64,000 nucleotides of DNA from Roseateles_C aquae (lineage in GTDB: Bacteria > Pseudomonadota > Gammaproteobacteria > Burkholderiales > Burkholderiaceae_C): the NCBI RefSeq assembly GCF_032337115.1, contig NZ_JAVXZY010000001.1, positions 868,001-932,000 on the forward strand, given 5' to 3'. Positions 31,997-40,991 of this stretch are shown piece after piece. Under the pieces are notes generated by a model that was not told the origin of the DNA, did no database searches, and saw nothing but the letters and a program-made list of their open reading frames with translations. The stretch's first letter is position 1. Each line of letters opens with the position of its first letter. Position numbers and translations under genes: made by a program.

Positions 31997-33724
31997 CTAG
32001 AAATGCATACGCTGTTCGGCCAGGCGGTACAGGCGCCGCCAGACCCAATGGTTCAAGGCCATCACGAACACACACATCACGCCGATGCCCAGCGCGATGC
32101 GGGGGAAGTCGCCGATGGCGGTCATGTGCTGGATATAGCTGCCCAGGCCCTGGGCCTGCAGCGTGGTGTCGCCCCAGCTCACATACTCGGCCACGATGCT
32201 GGCGTTCCAGGAGCCGCCGCTGGCGGTGATGGCGCCGGTGACAAAGCTCGGGAAGATCGCCGGCAGCAGGTAGCGGCGCCACAGCAGCCAGCCCTTCAGG
32301 CCGAGGTTGTGCGCGGCATAGCGCAGCTCGGAGGGAATCGTCGAGGCGCCGGCCACCACATTGAAGAGCAGATACCACTGCGTGCCCAGAATGATCAGCG
32401 GCGACAGCCAGATGTCCGGATTCAGCTTCCAGTGCACGATCAGCATCACCGCCACCGGGAAGACAAGGTTGGACGGGAAGGCGGCCAGAAACTGCGCCAG
32501 CGCCTGCACCCGCCCGGCGATGCGCGGATTCAAACCGATCCACACACCAATCGGCACCCAGATCAGCGAGGCCACCGCAATCAGCACCAGCACACGGGCC
32601 AGCGTGTACAGGCCGAGCTTGAACACATGAGCGGCCTCGCTCCAGCCCACCTCGGCGTGAATGAAGCTGATCAGCCGCCACAGCGCAAACATCACCACCG
32701 CGGCCAGCACGGCGTCCCAGACCCGCGCCCACAGGGGGTTGGGCGGGCGCTGCCGGGCGCGGATCGAGGTGCCGTCATGGCGCAGCCTGAAGGTGGCGAA
32801 GCTGGCCGTCAGCCAGCGGCCCGGCCAGTCGCCCAGGCGCTTGAGCAGCTTGGTGCGGCGCAGCCAGGTCAAGAGCCAGGACGTCGGCGCATCTTCGCTG
32901 CCGCTTTCCTCGAAGCGAAACTTGTCGGCCCAGGCCAGCAGCGGGCGGAAGAACAGCTGGTCGTAAAGCAGGATGCCGATCAGCATGCCGAGAATGGCCC
33001 AGCCAATCGCCCCCAGGTCCTTGGCCTCGATGGCCAGCGCGATATAGGAGCCGACGCCGGGCAGCTTGATGTCCTGATTGGCCACCGAGATCGCCTCGGA
33101 CGCAACCACGAAGAACCAGCCGCCGGACATGCTCATCATCATGTTCCACAGCAGGCCCGGCATCGCAAATGGCAGCTCCAGCCGCCAGAAGCGCTGCCAG
33201 CCCGAGAGCTGGAACACCCGCGCCGCTTCCTGCAGTTCGGTCGGCACGGTGCGCAGCGACTGGTAGAGGCTGAAGGCCATATTCCAGGCCTGCGAGGTGA
33301 AGATGGCAAAGATGGCCGCGCACTCCACGCCCAGCAGGCTGCCCGGGAACAGCGCGATGAAGCCGGTCACCGTGATCGACAGAAAGCCGAGGATGGGGAT
33401 GGACTGCAGGATGTCGAGCAGCGGCACCAGCACGCGTTCGGCAATGCGGTACTTGGCCGCCAGCGCGGCGAACACGCAGGCAAACAGCACCGAGGCGGCC
33501 AGGGCCAGAAACATCCGCAGCGTTGTGCGCAGCAGGTAGTAGGGCAGCACCAGCGGGTCCAGGCTCAGCGGCAGCTGCTCGCCGACATGAAAGGGCCGGG
33601 CCATCTGCGAGGCGGCCAGCGCCAGCAGGCTGAACACGGCCAGCACCAGCGGCAGCAGGGCCCAATCCCAGCGGTTGGTGGCGGGCTCGACGACCTGGCG
33701 CGGAAAGAAGCGTTTGTCTTGCAT
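31997..33724 (-). CDS. Fused double-domain ABC transporter permease
   Basis: 575 residues from the ATG at 33724 (MQDKRFFPRQVVEPATNRWDW). Two BPD_transp_1 permease domains are fused: one at about 20-275 with coupling motif TELQEAARVFQLSGWQRFWRLE, the second at about 335-570 with SELRYAAHNLGLKGWLLWRRYL. About six membrane segments per half. A cytosolic linker of about 60 residues (HDGTSIRARQRPPNPLW) joins them. One polypeptide thus supplies both halves of the channel. The ATPase gene follows after 99 bases containing a REP-like element. Sulfonate/nitrate-type import is likely from the family; no ligand can be assigned. Confidence 0.9.
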   Translation of the reverse strand: MQDKRFFPRQVVEPATNRWDWALLPLVLAVFSLLALAASQMARPFHVGEQLPLSLDPLVLPYYLLRTTLRMFLALAASVLFACVFAALAAKYRIAERVLVPLLDILQSIPILGFLSITVTGFIALFPGSLLGVECAAIFAIFTSQAWNMAFSLYQSLRTVPTELQEAARVFQLSGWQRFWRLELPFAMPGLLWNMMMSMSGGWFFVVASEAISVANQDIKLPGVGSYIALAIEAKDLGAIGWAILGMLIGILLYDQLFFRPLLAWADKFRFEESGSEDAPTSWLLTWLRRTKLLKRLGDWPGRWLTASFATFRLRHDGTSIRARQRPPNPLWARVWDAVLAAVVMFALWRLISFIHAEVGWSEAAHVFKLGLYTLARVLVLIAVASLIWVPIGVWIGLNPRIAGRVQALAQFLAAFPSNLVFPVAVMLIVHWKLNPDIWLSPLIILGTQWYLLFNVVAGASTIPSELRYAAHNLGLKGWLLWRRYLLPAIFPSFVTGAITASGGSWNASIVAEYVSWGDTTLQAQGLGSYIQHMTAIGDFPRIALGIGVMCVFVMALNHWVWRRLYRLAEQRMHF

Positions 33725-33890
33725 GGTGCGGCAGCGTCGGCACAAAGCTGAGGGAGCGCAGCGGCCGGCCCGGCACCGGGCGGCCACATGAGGCGGCGCG
33801 CCATCCTAGCCAATCGAAGCTGAGCGCAAGCTGACCAGACGCGCGCCAGCTCAGCTTGCCCGCGCGGTGCCTACCCGCCGCCCGCCTGGC

Positions 33891-34700
33891 TCAAGCCTGC
33901 TGCTGCGCCAGTGCCTCGCGCACGGCCGCCACCTGGCGGCGCGACACCGCCAGCCATTCATTGACACTGGCCACCCGCACCGCCCAGCCCTCGCCGCCCT
34001 CGCTGGGGGCCTCGCCGCCATCGAGCTCGCCAAAATTGGTGCTCGGTGCATGGCGCTCCAGCTCGCGCACCGCCGCCTTGGCCACCAAGGCATTGCGGTG
34101 GATGCGCAGGAAGCGTTCGCCCAGGCGCTGTTCCAGATCGGACAGCGAGCCGTCCATCACATAGCTCTGCGCGGCGGTGCGCAGGGTCAGGTATTTCAGT
34201 TCGGCCTTGAAGTACAGCACCTCGGCCAGCGGCACGCGCAGCAGGCGGCCGCGGTCGCTGATGGTGATCACCGCCTGCTCGCTCTCGTCCTGCTGGCGCA
34301 CCGACTGGGCCGCGGCGCGCTCCGCCAGGCGCTGCGCCACCCTAGCCAGCGCCTGCTGCAACCTCTCCCGGCGCACCGGCTTGGTCAGATAGTCCAGCGC
34401 ATCGAGCTCGAAGGCCTGCACCGCATGCTCGGCATGGGCGGTCACGAAGACCACGGCCGGGCAGACCGGCAGGCTGCGTATCGCATCGGCCAGCTGCAGG
34501 CCATCGGGCCCGGGCATCTGCACATCGAGCAGGATCAGGTCGCAGCCATGGTCGCGCAACCAGTGCTGGGCCTGCGAGGCGGTGCCGGCCTCGGCCACCA
34601 CCTCGGTGCGGGGCTCGCTGCAGGCCTCCAGCAGGCTGCGCAGGCGCAGCCGGGCCAGCGGTTCGTCATCAACAATCAGGATCTTCAGAGGGTTATTCAT
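33891..34700 (-). CDS. LytTR-family response regulator (AlgR-like)
   Basis: 269 residues. Receiver domain (1-125) with acidic pocket D11-D12, phospho-acceptor D59 in LILLDVQMPG, and the conserved Lys in YLTKPV. Residues about 145-265 are a LytTR DNA-binding domain (LRVPLAEVLYFKAELKYLTLRT, then RFLRIHRNALVA). A Gly/Glu-rich loop (about 222-236) is inserted inside the LytTR domain. The partner kinase gene is directly upstream, and the pair faces argH as algZ(fimS)/algR face argH in Pseudomonas. It therefore probably controls surface or motility functions, by analogy only. Confidence 0.92.
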   Translation of the reverse strand: MNNPLKILIVDDEPLARLRLRSLLEACSEPRTEVVAEAGTASQAQHWLRDHGCDLILLDVQMPGPDGLQLADAIRSLPVCPAVVFVTAHAEHAVQAFELDALDYLTKPVRRERLQQALARVAQRLAERAAAQSVRQQDESEQAVITISDRGRLLRVPLAEVLYFKAELKYLTLRTAAQSYVMDGSLSDLEQRLGERFLRIHRNALVAKAAVRELERHAPSTNFGELDGGEAPSEGGEGWAVRVASVNEWLAVSRRQVAAVREALAQQQA

Positions 34701-34721
34701 GGCTGTGGGAAGCGATGGAAC

Positions 34722-35828
34722 TCAACGCGGCAGCACGATGCGCACACTGAAGCGATCGCTGCGCCGATCGATTTCGAAACGCGCCGCCACATCATGCATC
34801 AGGCGCAGGCGCTCGCGCACATTGCGCAAGGCCAGGCCATGGCCGGGCCGGCTGGGTGCGCCGCTGATGGTGTTGATGACACGGATCTCGACCTCGCCGC
34901 CGCGCACCTTGGTGCTGACCTGCAGATCACCACCGCCATCATTGGGCTCAACGCCATGGCGCACCGCGTTCTCGACCAGGGGCTGCAGCAGCAGGGGCGG
35001 CACGCGGGTGGCGCCGGCTTGCGGGTCCAGCTTCCAGTGGATGCGCAGTCGCTCGCCAAAGCGCAGCTGCTCGATCTCCAGATAGCGCCGCGCCAGCTCG
35101 ACCTCCTCGTCAAGGCTGACCACCGCATGCGTCTCGGCCAGTGCCACGCGGAACAGCTCGCTCAGATCCTCCAGCACACTCTCGGCCCGCTGCGGGTCAA
35201 CGCGCACCAGCGCAATCGCCGTGTTCAGCGTGTTGAACAGGAAATGCGGCCGGATGCGCGACTGCAGCTCGACCAGCCGGGCCAGCGCATCGGCCGGCCG
35301 CTGTGCCCGTTCGCGCAGTTTCAGCCAGTACATCAGCACCCCGGACACGGCGGCGCCCGAGAGCGTCAGCGCCAGCAGGCGAAAGGCCGTGGTCGGCTCG
35401 TCGCTGGCCACGTTCAAGAGCTGCCAGCCCAGCCAGGCGGCCAGCGCACCGAGCAGCATCAGCGTGGTCCATTGCAACGCCTCGCGCAGGCCAGCCAGCC
35501 AGTGCCGCAGCGCGCACACAATGAGCAGCCAGCCGAGCACCGCGCTCAAGGAGACCACGGTGCCGCTGCTCATCCAGATCAACCACTGTGTCGCATCGCG
35601 CGCACCCAGCGCCAGGCCCAAGGCCAACGCCCCCTGCACGCCCAGCACCGCGCGCAACACCAGGCCGACATGGCAGACGTTGAACACCCGCCCGGCCTCG
35701 AACAGCGGCAGCACCTCGTCCTGGATTTCGCTCACCGGCGGCGCCAGGCCCAGCATGCTGGTCAGATTGCTACTGTCGGCCCATTCGGTGGAGCTGCGGG
35801 TCGTCTCCGGGCCGGCGGTCTTGGTCAT
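34722..35828 (-). CDS. LytS/AlgZ-type sensor histidine kinase
   Basis: 368 residues from the ATG at 35828. After a soluble N-terminus (1-50) come four likely membrane segments (about 55-75, 84-106, 120-138, 150-168), then a His_kinase (PF06580-type) domain with phospho-acceptor H195 in QSRIRPHFLFNTLN, and an ATPase domain with LLLQPLVENAVRHGV and GHGLALRNVRERL. It has no periplasmic sensor domain, so the signal is probably sensed in or near the membrane. The response regulator gene follows after 21 bases. The start is 125 bases from divergent argH. Confidence 0.92.
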   Translation of the reverse strand: MTKTAGPETTRSSTEWADSSNLTSMLGLAPPVSEIQDEVLPLFEAGRVFNVCHVGLVLRAVLGVQGALALGLALGARDATQWLIWMSSGTVVSLSAVLGWLLIVCALRHWLAGLREALQWTTLMLLGALAAWLGWQLLNVASDEPTTAFRLLALTLSGAAVSGVLMYWLKLRERAQRPADALARLVELQSRIRPHFLFNTLNTAIALVRVDPQRAESVLEDLSELFRVALAETHAVVSLDEEVELARRYLEIEQLRFGERLRIHWKLDPQAGATRVPPLLLQPLVENAVRHGVEPNDGGGDLQVSTKVRGGEVEIRVINTISGAPSRPGHGLALRNVRERLRLMHDVAARFEIDRRSDRFSVRIVLPR

Positions 35829-35953
35829 TGTTCTTGTCCCTACAATCGAGCGCTGCCGATTCTGCCCCATCCCATGCGGGCGCACCGGCCGCAGCGCCCG
35901 CTTCTGGCCCGTGCTGTTACATGCCCTGCCCTTCGCCCCTCAGCCAAGCTCCC

Positions 35954-37351
35954 ATGTCTGACAACCAACTCGCCAACAAATCCCAAGCCTGGTCCGCGCT
36001 GTTCTCCGAACCGATGAGCGAGCTGGTCAAGCGCTACACCGCCAGCGTCTTTTTCGACAAGCGCCTGGCCTTCGCCGACATCGAGGGCAGCCTGGCCCAT
36101 GCCGAGATGCTGGCCGCGCAGGGCATCCTCAGTGCCGACGACCACGCCGCCATCCAGCGTGGCATGGCGCAGATCCTCGACGAGATCAAGAGCGGCGGCT
36201 TCGAATGGAAGCTGGACCTGGAAGATGTGCATCTCAACATCGAGGCGCGGCTGACCGAGCTGGTCGGCATCGCCGGCAAACGCCTGCACACCGGGCGCAG
36301 CCGCAACGACCAGGTGGCCACCGACGTGCGGCTGTGGCTGCGCGGCGAGATCGACGAAATCAGCCTGCTGCTGAACGCGCTGCAGCTGGCCCTGGTCGAG
36401 GTGGCCGAGCGCAATGCCGAGGTCATCCTGCCCGGCTTCACCCATCTGCAGGTGGCACAACCGGTTGCGTTTGGACACCATTTGCTCGCCTATGTCGAGA
36501 TGTTCGCCCGCGACGCCGAGCGCCTGGCCGATGCGCGCCGCCGCGTCAACCGCCTGCCGCTGGGCGCCGCCGCGCTGGCCGGCACCAGCTACCCGCTGGA
36601 CCGCGAGCGCGTCGCCCGCACGCTGGGCATGGAAGGCGTCTGCCAGAACAGCCTGGACGCCGTGTCCGACCGCGACTTCGCCATCGAGTTCAGCGCCGCC
36701 GCCGCGCTGGTGATGGTGCACATCTCGCGCCTGTCCGAAGAGCTGATCCTGTGGATGAGCCAGAGCTTCGGTTTCATCGATCTGGCCGACCGCTTCTGCA
36801 CCGGCTCGTCCATCATGCCGCAGAAAAAGAACCCCGATGTGCCCGAGCTGGCGCGCGGCAAGACCGGCCGCGTGGTTGGCCATCTGATGGGCCTGATCAC
36901 GCTGATGAAGAGCCAGCCGCTGGCCTATAACAAGGACAACCAGGAAGACAAGGAGCCGCTGTTCGACACCGTCGACACGCTGAAGGACACGCTGCGCATC
37001 TTCGCCGAGCTGGCGGCCGGCATCACCGTCAAGCCCGAGGCCATGGAGCGCGCGGCCTTGAAGGGTTATGCCACCGCCACCGATCTGGCCGACTACCTGG
37101 TCAAGAAGGGTCTGGCCTTCCGTGATGCGCATGAGATCGTCGCCCACGCGGTCAAGACCTCGATCGCCCGCGGCCTGGACCTCTCGCAACTGCCGCTGGC
37201 CGAGCTGCAGCAGTTCGATGCCCGCATCGCCGAGGACGTGTTCGAGGTCCTGTCGCTGCGCGGCTCGCTGAATGCCCGCAACATCCTGGGCGGCACCGCG
37301 CCGGCCCAGGTGCGGGCCCAGGTCGCGCGCCATCGCGCACGCCTGGCCTGA
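35954..37351 (+). CDS. argH: Argininosuccinate lyase
   Basis: Splits argininosuccinate into arginine and fumarate, the last step of arginine biosynthesis. The 465-residue protein has the fumarase/aspartase-superfamily signature GSSIMPQKKNPDVPELAR, the TGRSRNDQVATDVRLW segment and THLQVAQPVAFGHHLLAY. I chose the ATG at 35954 (MSDNQLANKSQAWSALF); an earlier in-frame ATG overlaps the kinase gene start region. Convergent or divergent argH-algZ-algR order is conserved in pseudomonads as well. Confidence 0.97.
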   Translation: MSDNQLANKSQAWSALFSEPMSELVKRYTASVFFDKRLAFADIEGSLAHAEMLAAQGILSADDHAAIQRGMAQILDEIKSGGFEWKLDLEDVHLNIEARLTELVGIAGKRLHTGRSRNDQVATDVRLWLRGEIDEISLLLNALQLALVEVAERNAEVILPGFTHLQVAQPVAFGHHLLAYVEMFARDAERLADARRRVNRLPLGAAALAGTSYPLDRERVARTLGMEGVCQNSLDAVSDRDFAIEFSAAAALVMVHISRLSEELILWMSQSFGFIDLADRFCTGSSIMPQKKNPDVPELARGKTGRVVGHLMGLITLMKSQPLAYNKDNQEDKEPLFDTVDTLKDTLRIFAELAAGITVKPEAMERAALKGYATATDLADYLVKKGLAFRDAHEIVAHAVKTSIARGLDLSQLPLAELQQFDARIAEDVFEVLSLRGSLNARNILGGTAPAQVRAQVARHRARLA

Positions 37352-38073
37352 TGCGCGCTCCCAGGATCTCGTCGTGCCCGAGCGCGGGCCGTCGGGCCCT
37401 GCTGCTGGCGTTGGTGGCACTGCCGCTGGCAGCGCAGGCCGAGCCCGACCCGCTGTGGCTGAAATTCCTGGCGCATCTGGACGCCGTCAAGACCGTGGCA
37501 GCCGATGAGTCCGAGGTCCGGTTCGATGTGCAGCGCAGCGGCCCCGAGAGCCGCAGCGAGCACACGGTGACACGCTACCGGCTGGACCGTTGGGATGGCG
37601 ACAAACCGGTCTACGTGGTGACTGCTGCCGAGCCGCCGCTGGAAACGAATGACGCCCGCGCCCGCCAGGCCGAACAGCTGGACCAGCTCAACAGCGGCCG
37701 CAAGGCCTCGACCGAATGGCTGCGCCCCGACACACCGGTGCGCCGCAGCGACGAGCAGGCTTTCGGCAGCAAGCTGCTGACCCGCTTCGAGGCCGAGGAC
37801 AAAGGCCTGGGCCGCGCCAGCCAGCTGCAGGCCTGGGTCGACCCGCTCAGCGGCCGGCCCGAGCGCATCGAGGTACGCGGCCGTTTCGTCTTCGTGCTGA
37901 ACCTGCAGATCGCCACCGACTACCAGACCGACGAACTGGGCCGCAGCCTGCCCAGCCAGATCAGTGGCCAGCTGAACATCGATGCGATGGGCCGCGGCCT
38001 GCGCATGGACTTCGGTGTATCCGTGCAGTCCTGGGCCAGCCGCCCCGCCAGCCCCCGAGCCAGCACCCAATAG
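37351..38073 (+). CDS. Hypothetical periplasmic protein coupled to argH
   Basis: Family not recognised. 240 residues with a signal peptide (about 1-30, hydrophobic RALLLALVALPLAAQAEP). The mature part is polar and probably beta-rich, with paired strands such as RFVFVLNLQIATDYQTDELG near the end and no Cys. The ATG shares its A with the argH TGA (1-base overlap), so the two are translated from one message despite no obvious functional link. A lipid-transfer or outer-membrane accessory role is possible but unsupported. Confidence 0.75.
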   Translation: MRAPRISSCPSAGRRALLLALVALPLAAQAEPDPLWLKFLAHLDAVKTVAADESEVRFDVQRSGPESRSEHTVTRYRLDRWDGDKPVYVVTAAEPPLETNDARARQAEQLDQLNSGRKASTEWLRPDTPVRRSDEQAFGSKLLTRFEAEDKGLGRASQLQAWVDPLSGRPERIEVRGRFVFVLNLQIATDYQTDELGRSLPSQISGQLNIDAMGRGLRMDFGVSVQSWASRPASPRASTQ

Positions 38074-38100
38074 CGCCAGGGGCAGCGGCGCACGCCTGTA

Positions 38101-40074
38101 TCAAGGCAGCCTGAAGCGCATCACCCCGTCAGACAGCGCCAGCGCCTCATGGCGCAGCGCCGCGGTGGCGGCAGCGGCCTGCTCAACCAAGGCGGCGTTC
38201 TGCTGGGTCAAGCGGTCCAGTTCCTGCACATTGCCGCCCACCTGCACCACCCCCTCGCTCTGCTGGCGGGCGCCGACGGCGATTTCGCTGAGCAAGGCCT
38301 GCACATGGCCCGCACGGCCGGCCAGCTGCTGCAGCGTCTGATCGGCCTCACGCACCGCCAGATGGCCCTGCTCGACCTGACCCAGGCTGGCGCTGGTCAG
38401 CGTCTTGATCTGCCGCGCGGCCTCACCAGCCCGCGCCGCCAGCGCCCGCACCTCGGCCGCCACCACCGCAAAGCCGCGGCCGTGTTCACCGGCGCGCGCT
38501 GCTTCCACCGCCGCATTGAGCGAGAGGATATTGGTCTGGAAGGCGATGCTGTCGATCAAGCCGGTGATGTCGGCAATCTCGCGGGCGGCCTGGTCGATCG
38601 AGGCCATGCGCTGCAAGGCCAGTTCGATCTGGGCGCTACCTCGTTGGGCCAGCCCGGCCGTGCCGGCCGCCATCTGCTCGGCCTCGCCGGCATGCTCGGC
38701 AGTTTGGCGCACGGTGGCCGAGATCTGCTCCATCGCGGCGGCTGACTGCTGCAGGCTGGCCGCGCTGCGCTCGGTGCGGCTGGAAAGGTCCTCGGCCCCG
38801 GCGCTCATCTCGCCGCTGGCGCTGACGATGGCCTGCGAACTGTCGCGCACCCGCGCCACGATGCCCTGCCAGGCCAGCTGCAGCTCGGCCAGCGTCTGCA
38901 TCAAGGCGGTGACCTCATCACGTCCCGGGTTGGCCGGCTGTTGGCTGAGGTCGCCATTGCGCATTGCATCCATCTGCCGCCGCATCCGCGCAAATCCGCT
39001 GTGCATGGCGATGAAGAAGGCACGGAAGAGGTAGGCGGCCAAAGCCAGGCAGACCAGGGTCAGCCCGAGCACCAGCTGGCGCCGCCACAGCAGCTCGGCC
39101 TCGCGCTCCTGCAGCAAGCCGTCCAGCGCGTCCAGGCCCTGGCGGCCAAAGGCCTGCAGCCCGCGCAGCGCCTGCTCGCCCTGGGCAAAGCGCTCGGCTG
39201 CATTGGTAGCGCTCGCCTCTGTGGGCTGGGCCACAGCAGCCAGGTAGTGCTGCAGGCCGTCCAGGCCCTGCAGCGGCAGTCGCTGGTGCAAGGCGGGCCG
39301 CGCCCCCTGGGCCCGCGACACATGTCCGCGCATGGCCGACAGGCCATTGACGGCGCCATGGTGCCAGAGTTGATAGCGCTTCAATTCAGCGTCCGGCAAG
39401 CCACCGCGTGCCTGGGCATAGCTGGACCAGCCCCACAGCTGACCAACATCCTCCTCCAGCGCCGGCAGCGTCAACACCAAGGCGTTGACCAGGTAGAAGC
39501 TGTCCAGCTCCGGGTCCAGCACCAGGCTGCTGTTGTCACCCAGGGTTTGCAGCAACTCCTTCAGCGCCGCCGTGACCGGGCCATAGACGGTACGGCCCTG
39601 TTCATCGACCCCGCCAGGCGTACGTGCCGCCTGCTGCCAGACTTGAACAAGCTGCGCATGCGCCGGACCCAGGCGCAACGCCGCTGGCGCGGCATCGATG
39701 GCCTGCGCCAGCTGCTTCAAGCCCTGCTCCAGCTGATGTTGGCCGGCGGCGCCGTCCACGGCCAGGCCACCGAGCCGTGCCCGCGTGGCATTGCGGGTCA
39801 GCAGCAGCCCCTGCTGCACCTCGCCCAAGGCCCGTAGCAGCTGCACACCCGAGCGCTCCAGTCTCAAGCCGTCCAGCTGCTTCTGGGCATCGGCAATGAA
39901 GCAGAGCATCAGGCATAGCAGCGGCACGCCGAATGCCAGGCTGATGCACAAGGCCTTGGCCTTGAAGCTCAGGCGCATCAGCAGCCGCGCCCCCCAGCCA
40001 ACTTGTTCACGCTCCAGGCCGGCCATGGCTGGCGCTGCGACCTGATGGCGCATCTCACTATTGAATCTCATCAT
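38101..40074 (-). CDS. Methyl-accepting chemotaxis protein
   Basis: 657 residues. N-terminal membrane segment (about 38-62), a periplasmic helical region (about 63-330) rich in Leu/Gln/Ala, second membrane segment (about 331-352), a HAMP-like stretch (MRRQMDAMRNGDLSQQPANPG) and a cytosolic signalling domain with hairpin tip QTNILSLNAAVEAARAGEHG. No C-terminal CheR-docking pentapeptide. No standard dCACHE or sCACHE motif is seen in the ligand region, so the stimulus is unknown. GAGGGAA lies just ahead of the first ATG (40074); the second ATG (40071) has better spacing. No other chemotaxis gene is in the window. Confidence 0.92.
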   Translation of the reverse strand: MMRFNSEMRHQVAAPAMAGLEREQVGWGARLLMRLSFKAKALCISLAFGVPLLCLMLCFIADAQKQLDGLRLERSGVQLLRALGEVQQGLLLTRNATRARLGGLAVDGAAGQHQLEQGLKQLAQAIDAAPAALRLGPAHAQLVQVWQQAARTPGGVDEQGRTVYGPVTAALKELLQTLGDNSSLVLDPELDSFYLVNALVLTLPALEEDVGQLWGWSSYAQARGGLPDAELKRYQLWHHGAVNGLSAMRGHVSRAQGARPALHQRLPLQGLDGLQHYLAAVAQPTEASATNAAERFAQGEQALRGLQAFGRQGLDALDGLLQEREAELLWRRQLVLGLTLVCLALAAYLFRAFFIAMHSGFARMRRQMDAMRNGDLSQQPANPGRDEVTALMQTLAELQLAWQGIVARVRDSSQAIVSASGEMSAGAEDLSSRTERSAASLQQSAAAMEQISATVRQTAEHAGEAEQMAAGTAGLAQRGSAQIELALQRMASIDQAAREIADITGLIDSIAFQTNILSLNAAVEAARAGEHGRGFAVVAAEVRALAARAGEAARQIKTLTSASLGQVEQGHLAVREADQTLQQLAGRAGHVQALLSEIAVGARQQSEGVVQVGGNVQELDRLTQQNAALVEQAAAATAALRHEALALSDGVMRFRLP

Positions 40075-40442
40075 TTCCCTCGACTCGTTCGCGCTTCGCG
40101 ACGCCGTCGCAGCGACGGCGTGCTGTGGATATGCCTACCCGTGGGCGGCTCTCTTTACTTCGCTACTTCTGGCCGTGCGCACTGCGGCGCCTCATCGTGC
40201 CTGCTGGCTTGCCGCTGGTCGCCGCTGCCGCAGGTCTGCAGATTCAGTGCCACGCCCCTTGGCCGAGCGCCGCGCCTGATCTGGCCCCTGTCTGCCGGGG
40301 CTTGCAGCGGATTCTTGTGAGCGCCCGTATATGACAAAGCCGAATAAGCACGTCATTGCGGCCTCTGTTTGAGCATCGGCAAGCTGACCAGGCCAGATGC
40401 AGCGAAAATGCCGCCTTTGCCACCCATCAGCACCGCGCCACC
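40075..40442. other. 368-base intergenic region between the chemoreceptor and hemerythrin genes
   Basis: No gene recognised. It holds the divergent upstream regions of both genes. The one clear structure is a perfect 9-bp inverted repeat, ACGCCGTCG (40101-40109) with CGACGGCGT (40113-40121), 3-base loop, placed 27 bases upstream of the chemoreceptor start. I found no convincing sigma-28 flagellar promoter on either strand. Confidence 0.6.
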
Positions 40443-40922
40443 ATGAGCAGTCTTGCCTGGAGCGATCAACTCGCCCTGAATCAGCCGCAGATCGACAGCA
40501 CCCACCAGGAGTTCGTCGAACTGCTGCAGCGCTTCCGCGACACCCTGGCCAGCGGTGCCGATCCGCTGCCGGCCCTGCGTGAGCTGATCGCGCACACCGA
40601 AGAACACTTCGCGATGGAGGAGCGCTGGATGGCGGCCACCGGCTTTGCGCCCGAGAACTGCCACAGCAAGCAGCACAGCATGGTGCTGGACACCCTGCGC
40701 GAGGTGCTGCGCTACGCGGTCGAGCTGAAGGACAGCGAGCCGATGCAGATCATTGGCGGCGAACTGGCCCAGTGGTTCCCGGCCCATGCCGAGATGATGG
40801 ATGCAGCGCTGGTGTTCCATATGCAGCAGGTCGGCTTCGACCCCGCCACCGGCACGCTGCGCGAACCGCTGGCCGCCGAGAGCGCCAGCATCAGCTCCTG
40901 CGGCAGCAGCAGCTGCGGCTGA
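40443..40922 (+). CDS. Bacteriohemerythrin
   Basis: 159-residue cytosolic di-iron oxygen-binding protein. All seven expected ligands are present with canonical spacing: H21, H55, E59, H74, H78, H115 and D120. The ATG at 40443 begins MSSLAWSDQLALNQPQIDSTH. The C-terminus adds about 20 residues ending ISSCGSSSCG, a two-cysteine tail not part of the hemerythrin fold. Roles in the family include O2 supply to oxygenases and aerotaxis; the neighbouring divergent chemoreceptor hints at the latter, but that is inference. Confidence 0.93.
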   Translation: MSSLAWSDQLALNQPQIDSTHQEFVELLQRFRDTLASGADPLPALRELIAHTEEHFAMEERWMAATGFAPENCHSKQHSMVLDTLREVLRYAVELKDSEPMQIIGGELAQWFPAHAEMMDAALVFHMQQVGFDPATGTLREPLAAESASISSCGSSSCG

Positions 40923-40991
40923 GCCGGGGCGTCCAGCGCCGCGTGATGGCGCGATCCGGCTTACGGCCGCGCGCAGCGGCTCGATGCGGAC

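Noticed and set aside
30629..33751. Open frame of about 1040 codons opposite the ABC transporter genes
   Set aside because: Same antisense composition (His/Gln/Arg rich), no motif, while the minus strand encodes an intact ATPase and permease.
40075..40442. Sigma-28 (flagellar) promoter ahead of the chemoreceptor, and GCCGAATAA near the hemerythrin gene
   Set aside because: No TAAA box at the required spacing in either case.
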